A stretch of 64,000 bases of DNA from Chondrosia reniformis (taxonomy: Eukaryota > Porifera > Demospongiae > Chondrillida > Chondrillidae): assembly GCA_947172415.1 (NCBI GenBank), contig OX359201.1, forward strand, positions 1,116,001 through 1,180,000, read 5' to 3'. The position numbers were made by a program, and so were the translations under genes. The notes under the pieces are model-generated. The model had not been told where the DNA came from and searched no databases. It was given only the letters and a program-made list of their open reading frames with translations. Each line of letters starts with the position of its first letter. Position 1 is the first letter of the stretch. Positions 22,590-34,057 of the stretch are shown here, one piece after another.

Positions 22590-25500
22590 ATGGCTTTCCT
22601 TTGGACGGGTGCCCAAGAGTTGCTCTTTTACCAAGTGGAATTAATCAGAAATAATTATGTTCAAGCTATCTTAGCGACTCTTCTCTCTACGTTCATCTTC
22701 TGGTTGTGCCGAAGGTCGCGAGTTAAAGGTAGGTCTATTCATCATATTGCTGTAGAAAGGCCTCGTAAGAGGTAGAAGGGTTCGGTAATGTTCACATTTA
22801 ATGTTTCAGTGCCGTCCTCGGAGCCCTGTGCGACAAAGACTCTCTCTTCAGACTCCACTCCGCAGACCCTGAGAAAGAGAGACATAGTGAGGAGAGTTGG
22901 AAAACAGTTTGTCGAAAAGGTCAGTGATACGTTGTGGATTATTCGTATATGTTTTTCATTTTTGTATGTCTTTTAACGAGTATATCGCATTATAATTCAC
23001 TGACCAAATTTAAGGAGACATACAGATGTACATAAAAAATGTTAATTTTATCCTTTCCTAATGTAACTCTGTCATGAATGATTAACACATGCTAGGCCTA
23101 TATGTGATGTCACTTTGACCTGTTTAGTAGATTAAAAATTTGAATTCATTTGACCTTTATTTTGACATTCATTTGAACTGTAATTTGAATGATTTTTTAC
23201 GCAAATATAGTAAAAAGGGGGCTGTATATGATATACGTATGTAGTAAAATATCGTATGCGCACATCATGTATAGTCAAAATTAAGTGTCATGTGCAACAA
23301 TTGTAGGACTTGGTTATATATACACCAGTTACATTCAAATGAGTTTTCAAGTACATTTTCAATTGCCAATGGGTATGTAATATATACATTCCCAAGCATT
23401 GAGTGTTGTATCCATTATTGTTTATTTATTTTGTTTATTGTTTATTATTGTTAGTTTGGTCAGTTTGGGCCTCTTGGGCGACCAAGAAGAGCTGGCAGTC
23501 ACCGGAGGAGACAGTCAAAACAATTACCAAGGTCTAACCTTACTAGCATACGTACACAGGAAGTCACAAGGATATCACATGACATGAATAATCCAAATTA
23601 TACATAGATTAATATATCACTGGTTACCATTCAATAGGACTTTGGTAAGATCAGACTTTGGCCACTAGCCTACTTATTTTACTGTATTATGGCATGATAG
23701 TTAAAATATACATCTTTTACAGAATAGGCATATAGCATGTAGGAAAATGGTATCTTAGATTTTTCATGATGTGTGTTTGTATTTATTTAGATTATTTTGG
23801 AATAAGGAAGATGATAGTTTGAAACAGTTGCTAAATCTTGAACCACCAGAAGAGCTACTGGAAGCAGATAACCTGGAAGTTAGTTACGTACCTCTTTAAA
23901 CCTTAGCAGGCTCATATTTGTGTTAATGTATTAAATCTTAGATTTCTCATGTTCTATTGTATTACTTTGTGCTTGTCCTTTAGGACGGTAACCAACTCCC
24001 TTCAGAAGTGCTCTATTTACTGAAGAGTGTCAGGTACTGGTATAATCAGTATTTACTAATCTCAGCTATTGAACTGCTTTTGCATATTTTAGGGTTTTTG
24101 GCCATTTTGAGAAGCCATTGTTTATTGAATTGTGCAAGAATGTGGAGACCAAGTTTCTACCAGCTGGTGCCATCCTCTTTAGACCCGGAGAGGTGTGTGT
24201 ATAGCATGAAATACAACCTGCCTACTGCATGGATGGGCTGCCTGAAATAGATAAATTTATTCTCTCTCAATGCATACTAATTCAAATTGTATAACATGCT
24301 GTCTGGGTTGTCTTGCATGGGTTAGTGGTTACCATGGAGACCTAAATACTTGTTACACGTCTATGCTTTACGAAAGATATGCTTATGAGGTCTATATATA
24401 TATGCATGTCTATATACATGAATATCTAGGTAGTTCTGATAGTGACTTTTAGTTATGCTGGTTAACTACTTGAAAGTAATCTGTAATTTTTTTCTGAGCA
24501 GTAGACTTTTTCATTGCAACCTTCAACATCTTTGAAATTTTTCTCCTTTGTACACAGTCATCCTCATAATATTCCGCATCACTGTCTTCTTCTACCCCTG
24601 GAAACTCAGTGTCTTCAATCTGTTTTGGTTCTGAATGTTCCTCTAGAGGATTTTCTAACTTCATTCGACTAATAGCTTCTTGGAGTTCTTTGTTTGCTTC
24701 AGAGTTGGCTTGTTTGCTGGACTTGTTTGCCTACCAGTAATCATGCAGGAGGCAAGATTCATGCATGTGCTGTGATCTTGTACCAATTAAATATGCATAC
24801 GGACAGTCGGGATTCTCTCTATATATATTTAGACTAGATCTAATTTTTACTATAATTTTAATTTTTATATTAGATTCATATAAAGGCCGAAATAAATTCT
24901 CTAAATTCTAAGTATTTCTTTTTTGAACTATACCTTACGATAATTTGATTTATCGCAGCTAAATCCCTTCTTCGTTTGAACCCTTCTTCGCTTGAGCGCT
25001 GGAGTAAACGCTGTTGCCATGACTGAATATTTAAATCAACTATACGACCTAAAGCAACTGCACAACGGAGGTGTAAGATGTACGTGTGAATCGCTATATT
25101 TTCGATAATAACCAGAGATGTTGATTATAGACGAATAGGTATATACGTAGCTTTGGTTTCAAAAATTCGATCTGTCTATTTTACACAGTATAGTATTAAT
25201 TATGAGCAATTTGTCTCTACTTGTTGTTGTCTGTGTACTCGTGATCGAACTTGTTTGTGAGGCGTTTATTTTGTTTATTTACAAGTCTTGTGTCAACTCC
25301 TTATGTAGCCTGATGATAGCGTGTATGTTGTGAAGAGTGGAAAGCTGAAGGTGTTTCTCATTGACAGAGTAAGTTGTTCTTAAGTCCTTCAAACACATGT
25401 AATAGCTGGTAATTTATATGGTTGTTGATACTAGCTGAAGAAGATCTCCAAGTTGAAGTGTTCAATTTCTCATAATTAATTATTTATTGGTTATAATATT

Positions 25501-28500
25501 TGTTGCTGATGCTGAACCATATTAATTATGAGCACAACAAATAATTATCACTTCATATAGTACCTGGTGTATGAAATCCCTGAATGTATTCAGTAGGTAC
25601 ATATATCTATATCCATCCAACTTAACTTAATAAAGGTATCCTCATCATTCACTCTGTATTGACCCCACCCACTTATATCTTCTGAGGAACATGATGAGTT
25701 AATGGGAGGAACTAAAATTCACTTAATGGTTAACAGAGTCTCCCCACACCAAGAATGGCTTAGCCATCCAGAGTCAAATGATGATAAAACTGAAGTGTTA
25801 AAATCCACTCTAAGTCCCCTATTTTTCAACATTAGTATTTATCACTGCTACTTAGATCATTGTAGTTGTTATCTCTTGTAGGATGGCAATGAGCTACCTT
25901 TAAAGGAAGTTGGAACTGGTGAAAGTGTTCACAGTTTGCTTTGTATTTTGGATACACTTATAGTAAGTATACATCTCCAGGTTTTGTTCTCTATAGACAT
26001 AGCAGGAAAATGGTGTTTCCGATTTTTCATGTATAATTCATGCCCACCTGTAACATATGCAGTTTACCATATACTCCATATAAAACTATATCAAACTTTA
26101 TATGTTTCACTGATATTGTACTTGAGATTAATAAATAGCAGTATTGTTAGGAGATTTTGTACTATATTAACAAAACTTCTGTTTATTAGTATGTTAATTT
26201 TTAACATAGTTTATTTTTATATACTCTGTGAAGATGTACGTACTTTAATATGGTCCGTGGTATATTAACTCTGCCATATCCATCTGTGGTTTGCTGTCTG
26301 TATCTGGTGCATGTAGGACCGTCCAAAGAACTACTCCTATGTGGTTGCTAAGGCACTGAGAGACAGCTATGTACTGCAGTGAGTGACTCTCAATTATGCA
26401 ATCCCTTGCCACTTTGGCATTTTCAAAAAAATTATGATAAATCGGTAATGATTTGTTATAAGCAATATCTTCTCAAAACTTTCAATGTGAATGTTATAAA
26501 TATACAGACAATGTTAATCTGTTTGTAGGGTAAAGGCGTCAACATACAAGAACTTCCTTCTGGAGAATCCTGATTCTCTGTTAAGAATGATCCAGGTAAT
26601 TACTGAATCATCAGTTTAACCTTCTTGTTTATAGTATATGTGGCCTTGGGTGTAATTCTACATATTTGGCATAGGTATGTAAGTATTTACATATTCAAGA
26701 AACATACATTATTTGAAAATAGCAGATTTTATTCTCCAGTGCATATTTAAGTATATAGATTTTGTACTAATGTACGTACGTACATATCAATTGAGTGTTC
26801 CCCACATGTATGTACTGTGTACCTTTATAGATAATCATGGTTAGACTGCAGAGAGTGACATTTTTTGCTGTCAGTAAAGTCTTGGGATTGTCTTCAGAAT
26901 TATTTATTCAAGTACGTACAGTACGAGTGACATATGCACACAAGTGAACATTACTGCCAAGGTGTTATTCATATACTGTATACGTATATATACGGAATGG
27001 AAGGACACAATTGAGGAAAACCTATAGTTGTCCTACTTCCTGGTATCTGATTAAAGGGTTCTCCTCCCAAAATATAGATATTTTCTATTGTTATCAAGGC
27101 TATAGATAATCATTGCACTAATTAGAAAACTAATTTAAAGTTCCTTGGTCTTAAATATACATTGACCATTGTACAGAGAATGAAGATTTCTGGTTTGGAA
27201 ATTCTCAAACTGAAGTGTAACCAGCAGCCAGTTGAGCAAGCTCCTCAACAGAAGGTGATGCATAGTCCTCAGATTGACAGCGATGACGACTACCTGGAGG
27301 CGGAGGATCAGCCCTTCTCCATCCCCTCTCGCTCCTCCAGCCGGCCCAAAGGGACCAAGAGGAGAGTGCGGTGGCTAGGCTCTGAGGACGACTCCTCTGA
27401 CACTGATGGAGACCCTGTCACACAGATCTTTGTCCCTAACACCCAACCAGACTTTGATGTGGTCATAGATCAGGTCAGTGTAATCAGTTATCAATATACA
27501 ATGGAATCTCATTATAGTGAAGCTCAAAGTGGACCAAAATATGTTGAATATATTGAATGTATAATGTATGTAATGTATATATAATTTGAATTTATGTATA
27601 TACTGTATACATTGTTTGCTGAGAATAGCGAAGTATTTCACTATACTGCATGAGACATTCATTATAAGTGATTTCGTTATAATGCTACTGTATTGTACAT
27701 TTAAAATTAAAAAAAATGAAGTTAGAAGTAGGGATGGCAGTGTTGCAGCAGTGACTATGTACGTAGCACATCTGGAAAAAGAGACAGTAAACATGTGATA
27801 ATTAAGGCTAATTATACAGAAGCTGGTGGTATACTGAAATTTAAGGGATCTAACCATGCACATCACTTCTGTGTTTGGCCCCATCTTGCATAATAGCTGA
27901 AGTAGGGATGGTGCACCCAAACACATAATTAAGTAATCTGATGGTTAAGTCAATTAAATTTAAAAACGTTTTGGCCATCCCTACTTAGAGAGTACAACTG
28001 TCCTCCCTGATATAATCTTTGATATACTTTTCAGCTAAATCAACTCAAGAATCATTCAAATGATTTTAACCTTGATCCTTTGAAAAATGCTTCGACTCTA
28101 ACAGTTGCCACTCTCTCATGCCTACAGGCTCGTGTTGATAGAGACAGGTTCATGATAGGAGAAGGTGGAGCTGTCTCCTCTGTGCCAGTGAGGAAAGGAG
28201 TTAGAGGAAGATTCTCACACTTTACTTCATCTGTTACTAATGAAGTTCTCAAAGCCGTTACAGTTGATCTTGTGAGAATGTTCAGACTGGAAGTGAGTCC
28301 TGGCAATTGAACATTATCAATTTTAGTCTTTTATCTAGTATATATTATATATATTTTATGCATGGCTTAGTAAAATTCATGAGCATTATGTATTTAAGAT
28401 AGTACAGTGTTTGATACCACTCTACTAGTGAATATATATTAGTCTTGATAAAAATGTTTACTCATTTGTTATATCTTAATTAGTAGAATTAGCAAGATCC

Positions 28501-30972
28501 ATGCATGCAATAAGCTCCTTACCCTTACTATTTGCCGTTTGGTTGAACCTTGTAATTCCTAGTGGAGGATCATCTTTGCTTTAGTATCTTTAATCAGTGT
28601 CACTACTTACACTAATTAATTAATTAATTTGCATATCTTGATTCCGTATTTAGTTAACAGATTAGGTGTAAAAGAGCTATGATGATATGATTATATATAC
28701 CCAACCACAAGTGTTTTCTAGACAAGTGGTTTATAAGCTGACTGAACTGAAGATAGTATTAACTTACCTGGCACAGGTCATCTGTGATCAACAAGGCAGA
28801 TGGTCCAGGTGGAGGCCAAGCATTGCACTTCGTTTGGCTGAAGCTTGCGATTCCCCCAAACGTGGGGAACTCGGGTGTACAATTTTTGATAGTGGGGGAC
28901 TGCGTTCGCGCTATCCCCTGGAAATACAAAGCAATGAAATGTAATAATAAAATCTTAAACTCATGAAATATTACTTTGTTTTGTAGCTTAATGATGATTA
29001 AAGCTAATCACAGCAATGTATATGAATAATGTAAACTTTGTTGGAGCTACATAACATATTCCACTGTGTCATTGCATCATTATGCCTTACCACTTGATAT
29101 TACCTATATGTATGTATGTACATAGAATGACTCACTGTTGAAGGGACGTTTGCAGATCATAGAAGCTCCTGTTAATTCAGTCATCATCAATGAGGGAACA
29201 CAGGTAGGTACAGTAGGAAATCCAATAGGTGACACAGTGGGTAATACAGGTACGTACAGTAGATGATACAGGTGCGTACAGTAGGTGATACGGGTACGTA
29301 CAGTAGGTGATATGGGTATGTACAGTAGGTGATACAGGTACGTACAGTAGGTGATACGGGTACGTACAGTAGGTGATACAGGTACGTACAATAGGTGATA
29401 CGGGTACGTACAGTAGGTGATACGGGTATGTACAGTAGGTGATAGAGTAGGTAGCACAATATATTATGTATAATAATTTCTTCAAACTCTGGCCAACCTA
29501 TTTTTCAAAAGATTGTATAATTATAAGTTCTTTATACTACCATATATGGTTTAACTTTTGATTCCTTGAGCCTAGAGGTGCAGTTTCAGCAACTATTTTT
29601 GTCATAGACCGTGAATGTCTGGGAAATCTCTGAACAAAACCACCAGAAATTAGACATCTGATGACAAAAGAGTTACCAAAACAGCATCTCTAAACATACA
29701 AAAACTTTCATATTGAACAATCAATTCCTTTGTATACAAAGATTTATTATTTTACATATGTGTACATACTGTATGTGTACAATGTAGATGGCATATGTAT
29801 CCTTCATGTCCTCCCATTCATCTCTTCCATTAGGATCACTCCATATTCTTCCTAGCTAGTGGAGGACTGACTATTTACCGAGAAAGTGGAGATGGAGAAG
29901 AGGTCAGAATGAAGTGTAAAGTTATTAGACTTGACATTTGTCATGACTGTAGGTTTAATATTAGTAGGAATTGCTTTTTAAAAAAAGATCTCATATCAAT
30001 CCTTAAATTACATTTCTCCTCTTATGGCTCATGTTTTCAACTCAGGTGATCCTGTACAATCCTGTGCCTGGTGAATTTGTTGGTATCCTGAGTGCTCTAA
30101 CAGGTGAACCCTCCTTCATCTCCTGCAAGGCTACAAAGGACTCCCATCTTATTCTTATCACTAAAACACACCTTTACCAGTTAGTAAAACCCTTATTATA
30201 TACGTACATAGACATACATATGTGTACTTATATACACAAGTAATGCTATGGCTTATTTGTTGTGTTCATTATAAGATCAATGGTTTTCATATGAGCATCA
30301 GTAACAGTAGTTTTACACACGTTTCGACCACGAAGGTCTTCATCAGCAAAAATATATACACATATATGTGTACCTATTTACATGCATACAATTTTGTTTT
30401 CACATATATACACATATGTTTATTCCTTTGTTGCACACACATATGTATACATTTATGCAATGTGAAAAAAATCATTCAATGTCGTAATGTCAACTAGCCA
30501 AGTGAAAATAAGGCTCATCTTGTGTGGAGGACTGAGATATTTCATGCATATTGATATTGATTACATACATACGTATGTACCGATACCATACGTACTGTAA
30601 ATATTAAATATGAATTTAATCAACTCCAATAAGCTGTACATATCTTGGGATGTGCATATTTAATTCAATTTCTCTTAATTGTAGAATACCGTCTGCTTCC
30701 CCTAGTAGTAATAACTACGTATGTACATACGTATAGTGTATATTCTTCTAAGGTCTTTTTATACACTATAATGTGAATTTCATGTCAGATCATCTCTGCT
30801 GTTCCCAGAATGTACTTGATTAACTGTCTATTAATTGTAGGATACTGTCTGCTTCACCAAAGGCTGTGAGAGGACTGGCTTATGACTTGACTCAGCGTCT
30901 CTCTCCCTTCCTGAGGCATATAGACTTTGCACTGGACTGGATGGTACTGGATGCTGGTAAAGCTCTCTACAA
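22590..30972 (+). CDS. PNPLA6: PNPLA6/7 (neuropathy target esterase) homolog, 5' half only
   Basis: Known family role: ER-anchored lysophospholipase/phospholipase with three cNMP-binding-like domains and a C-terminal patatin domain. Seen: 17 exons joined in phase: 22590-22728, 22810-22919, 23455-23531, 23791-23878, 23984-24033, 24093-24192, 25309-25368, 25882-25962, 26317-26378, 26529-26595, 26831-26911, 27177-27473, 28035-28292, 29126-29203, 29834-29902, 30046-30179, 30841-30972; 627 codons. Residues about 25-42 form a membrane anchor followed by RKRD-type basic residues. The first cNMP-like domain is about 150-285 (LPSEVLYLLKSVRVFGHFEK, FRPGE, VYVVKSG), followed by IIMVRLQRVTF; an acidic linker is 305-404; the second domain is about 495-620 (GEFVGILSALTGEPSF, LSPFLRHIDFALDW). 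Exon 17 ends at ALYK with a donor, but no third cNMP domain or patatin exon was found up to 64000. Exon 3 borders are the least certain. Confidence 0.88.
24449..25020 (-). CDS. small nested protein with C-terminal PIP-box
   Basis: Seen: two minus-strand exons in phase, 24934-25020 and 24449-24730 (122 aa), inside the PNPLA intron between exons 6 and 7. The N-terminus is basic (ALKRRRVQTKKGF), the middle Glu/Asp-rich (FPGVEEDSDAEYYEDD), and the C-terminus has QKKITDYF at residues 108-115. Known: Q-x-x-I-x-x-Y-F is the PCNA-interacting (PIP) box, and a T-D at positions 5-6 occurs in high-affinity PIP boxes and PIP degrons (CDT1, p21). The basic residue usual four places after the box in degrons is not present here. 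A nuclear replication or repair adaptor is inferred; no specific family recognised. Confidence 0.7.
25428..25560 (+). repeat. decayed Penelope-like terminal repeat
   Basis: Seen: 'agctgaagaagatctccaag', 'ttgctgatgctg' and 'caataattatcacttcat' follow the order of the 2254-2369 repeat with many changes. It lies in the PNPLA intron after exon 7. Confidence 0.4.
27723..27990. mobile_element. MITE-like element with GTAGGGATGG ends
   Basis: Seen: 'gtagggatggcag' at 27727, 'gaagtagggatggtgcaccc' near 27900 and the complement 'ggccatccctac' near 27972 bound this stretch. The same end motif occurs at 34088, 34609 and 34763, and related sequence ('tttgggcgcaccattcctac') at 43388. The family is shared between the PNPLA intron and the gene array. 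No coding frame. Confidence 0.45.
28760..28920 (+). ncRNA. RNU1: U1 spliceosomal snRNA
   Basis: Role: recognises 5' splice sites. Seen: starts TAACTTACCTG (the 5'-splice-site-pairing end; usual AUACUUACCUG). Then come the stem-loop 1 loop GATCAACAAGG (U1-70K site, usual GAUCACGAAGG), stem-loop 2 with the U1A loop ATTGCACTTC between CCAAG and TTTGG arms, stem-loop 3 (GCGATTCCCCC...GTGGGGAACTCG), the Sm site AATTTTTGA, and stem-loop 4 (GTGGGGGACTGCG...CTATCCCC). Length about 161 nt (vertebrate U1 164). It lies in the PNPLA intron between exons 13 and 14, same strand. All stems look intact, so it is probably functional; a recent pseudogene cannot be excluded. The promoter element was not identified. 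Confidence 0.93.
29201..29455. repeat. 22-bp minisatellite of splice-donor-like units
   Basis: Seen: about 11 copies of a 22-bp unit, consensus 'gtacgtacagtaggtgatac' plus RG, starting at the exon 14 donor of the PNPLA gene (CAG|GTAGGT) and running into the intron. Many units contain CAG|GTACGT or CGG|GTACGT, good 5' splice sites. Because 22 is not a multiple of three, all three minus-strand frames read as Tyr/Thr/His/Leu repeats; these are not genes. Confidence 0.9.
30317..30347 (-). repeat. Penelope-like hammerhead-like motif
   Basis: Seen, on the minus strand: CTGATGAAGACC, a TTCGT loop, GGTC, then GAAACGTGT. GACC and GGTC pair perfectly. Solo motif in the PNPLA intron after exon 16; the best-formed copy of this motif in the window. 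Confidence 0.5.
30670..30704 (+). repeat. duplicated start of PNPLA exon 17
   Basis: Seen: 'cttaattgtagaataccgtc' then 'tgcttcccct' repeats the acceptor and first codons of exon 17 ('attaattgtaggatactgtc', 'tgcttcacca') about 160 bp upstream. After that it diverges and soon meets a stop. A decoy acceptor. Confidence 0.6.
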
Positions 30973-31657
30973 GTTAGTAATGTGTAGCAGTGCAGGCTGC
31001 ATTACCAAGCCAATACCAAAATGTAATAACATAAAGGGTTTTTGAGGTGCCAAAGGTGCCCCTATATTAAAATTAGGTTTTAGTATGGCTTCCTGTTTTT
31101 ACCCTATATATGTCTACAAAATGGTGGATGGCTTTCATTTTCTATATAGCTAGGCTTTCTCGTCCTTTGCATTGAACATTGAACCAGAGGAAAGGATTTA
31201 GAAACCACCTTTACTAATACTATGTAAAGTAAAGGTTGTGCAAAAACATTTTCTATGAGATACAGTATGGCCTTGAAATTGATGGCAATTAAGCAACGAC
31301 CGGAATCAGTTAACCTGACATCTAAGAACCAGCAAGTAGTTTGAGTTTGGGGCACTAGCCGCCCCATGAGTTTATTCAACTCAAAATATTTGTTTTTGTA
31401 TGTAAATACGATAACTTTACCTTATCAAAATGTTTAAAGTGTCAGCCACTAAATCTCTTTCATCAAGTGTATTTGGTTCTCTTAATTTTAAGCAAGCATT
31501 TAATGATTACAAATAACAACTAATAAATGATGAACTAATGTGGAAAGTGATCAACTGTACGAACTATGAAATTTCAGTTCAATTTTCGTTTATTTGTATG
31601 CTGATAAGTACGGTTAGTACTATATTGTCCAAACAGTATTCTTCACTGTTTTGTTGA
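30973..31657. other. end of visible PNPLA gene to copy D
   Basis: Seen: after the exon 17 donor (CAA|GTTAGT) comes AT-rich DNA with no further plus-strand PNPLA exon. It includes the relative of the 22320 repeat at about 31345-31395. The 3' flank of copy D begins near 31590. Confidence 0.5.
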
Positions 31658-33766
31658 TTACGTTTCATAAGTCTTTATGAACAGCTCCACTTGCCTAGTT
31701 GCAATGAACTCATTTGATCTTGGTTCATCACCACACCAGCGAACCTCTACGTTATCAGTAGAAGGAGTTGCTAGTTTCTTCCTAAACCAAGGTTGGTCTG
31801 GATTATCACAGCATGTAGAACCAGAGACACAAGAGACACCAGAACTGTCCCACAGACGATCAGAATAGACTATTCCTTCGAAATTACTATTTGGATTTCC
31901 AGTGTCACAATAGTAGTCTCCTCCAACAAAACTTGGTGGACTAGCAGTACCACTTCCACCTGATGAACAAGGACATTGGCTAATATAAGACTGTGCTATG
32001 TTATGAATTCCTACAGCATAGCTCCAAATATGTTGCCGTGGTGATCCTTGGGTAATTGAAATGCCATCAATATAAGGTCCATCAATTGTGTATGAGGAAC
32101 TAGATCGAAATGCATCCGGACTTGAATATTGATAAGCTTCAATTATTCCACATACCTCTTTAATCTCCTTTCCAAGATTATCAAAGTACACTGAACTACA
32201 ACCTACATCAACTGATCTCCTGCAATACTGTTTACTATTGTAAGTAAAAGTGTTCAGATTTGAAGGACATCCTTCTCCTCTATTCAAATCAAAGTGTCCA
32301 ATTCTCATCCATGTTCCATTTCCACAGTGAGGATGTCCTCCTATGAAACATAGCCTTCTGCTAACAGATCCATCTCTTCTGTTCTGTATCCAGTACCATC
32401 CATCAGGGCTGTGAGGATTACATACTGCTATCTCTTCACAGCTGAATGCAGGATAATCTGAAGACCTTCCAAGTCTAGTTTTTGTGTTCTTCAGTTCTAT
32501 CTGATCATCTATGTAGTCCTTAGATTGCTGTTGGAGTTGAGTGGTGATTCTGTTCTCAGTGTTTGTATCCAGTATGGTAATACCAGGTGGTCCAACCTGT
32601 CCAGGAGGTCCAGATCTTCCAGGTGGTCCTGGCTGTCCAGATGGACCAGATGGTCCACTAGTACCAGGTGGACCAGGGGGACCTGCAAGATGAGAGAATT
32701 ATAAAATAGAGGCGTCTATTTAAATTATATCCCCTATTTATGTTTAAATGGCGCAACCTTGTTCATCCTTCTGGAATTCGACGGGTGTATGCATAGTGTT
32801 CTTTAATCAATGGTGTACGTGAGCGATGGGTATGATGAGTGATGGCTATTGAATGCGTGACACAACGGTTAGATGACACGAAGATGGACTGCCTATTAGC
32901 AACATCATTTTCTTTTTTGCTATAGCTGAAATGCGTAACAGTTAATGTTCAGCTTCCTATAGTCCTATAGCATATATAATTGTTTGTGTAATCAAAGTGA
33001 AAAAGTATGGGCATGCATGTCTGTAGTTGTGTGTATGCATGTGTGTGTACCTCTAACTGTGTATTTGTATGTACGTCTGTACGTATGTGCTTGCCCTCAC
33101 AATGTCTTGTATTCTACTAGTAGTAGTTACTGTAGTTACATGTGTAAATAGGAGATTTGTGTACAACTGTGAGAATGGTTTAAATATGAGTACTGTATTC
33201 ATATAGAGGAAGAATGCAATGATTAATATCATGCAGGTTAGCTGCTAGTTGTATCTCCTCACCTGATGGTCCTGTATCTCCTCTTGGTCCAACAGGACCC
33301 TCTACTCCTTGTACTCCTTGTAATCCCATATTACCTGTATATACAGAAGTGCAATCTTTTGTTACTGATGATGATTATAAATCTACAGTAGTATCATTTT
33401 TCATATGTTGAAAGTGTATATACGTATAAAATGCCTCTTATATAGTCATTGCAGTCAAAGAGCAAAAAGCAGCCTTGTATGATTATTACGTAATTCTAGT
33501 ATCATTAATCTGTTTAATACAATACCTCTTGGTCCTGGATTTCCCCTTGGACCCACTGGACCTTCCCCTCCCTGTGGACCTGGAGGACCAGCTGGCCCTT
33601 GTGCTCCAGGGGGTCCAGTGGGTCCATCACGCCCATCCCTTCCAGGTACTCCACGAAAAGTCAACTGAAACTCTGTAACATTATCAGCAGTAAAGTCACC
33701 TACATCACTGTAGACTTGATATATCTGAGAGACAAGGAGAAACAGGATAACTCCAAAGACAGCCAT
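31658..33766 (-). CDS. collectin-like secreted protein, copy D
   Basis: Seen: exons 33526-33766, 33263-33334 and 31658-32682, all phase 1; 445 aa. Type I signal peptide ([20 protein letters not shown]). Alpha-type N-lobe after the neck: [52 protein letters not shown]. Variable loops: [49 protein letters not shown]. End type X (ELFIKTYET). It is the first member of the right-hand tandem array and the only one directly facing the truncated PNPLA gene (tail to tail, 685 bp from exon 17). A TA-rich box lies about 40-55 bases before the ATG, as in G and I. Its upstream module carries a private insertion (34058-34805). Confidence 0.9.
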
Positions 33767-34057
33767 CTCAGTAATAGTGTAATTTAGGGTGTATGCAATA
33801 CAGCTGATATATATATATACAGTATATAGTATGAAGGTTGACTCATAACGAAGCCATTAATTTCACCATTGTTACCTAGTATGAGGACTATCAACAATAT
33901 TGAAAGTTGCATGTAACCCACAAGTTGACCTTGTGTATTGAGGTCTGTCTAATTTCTTGAGTTAATTTAATAATGTTGTTATTGCTTTGATGGATCATTG
34001 TATGACCTTTAATTGGTTCCATGCTGCACAGATGTTCTAGCTAAGCATAGTTAACTA

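Noticed and set aside
27375-27926. Long minus-strand open frame (183 codons) opposite PNPLA exon 12
   Set aside because: Composition is low-complexity Ile/Tyr/Cys-rich, it spans a PNPLA exon and an intronic repeat, and it has no splice or domain support.
29104-29485. Three minus-strand Tyr/Thr/His/Leu-repeat open frames
   Set aside because: They are the three frames of a 22-bp minisatellite; no start context, domain or splice support.
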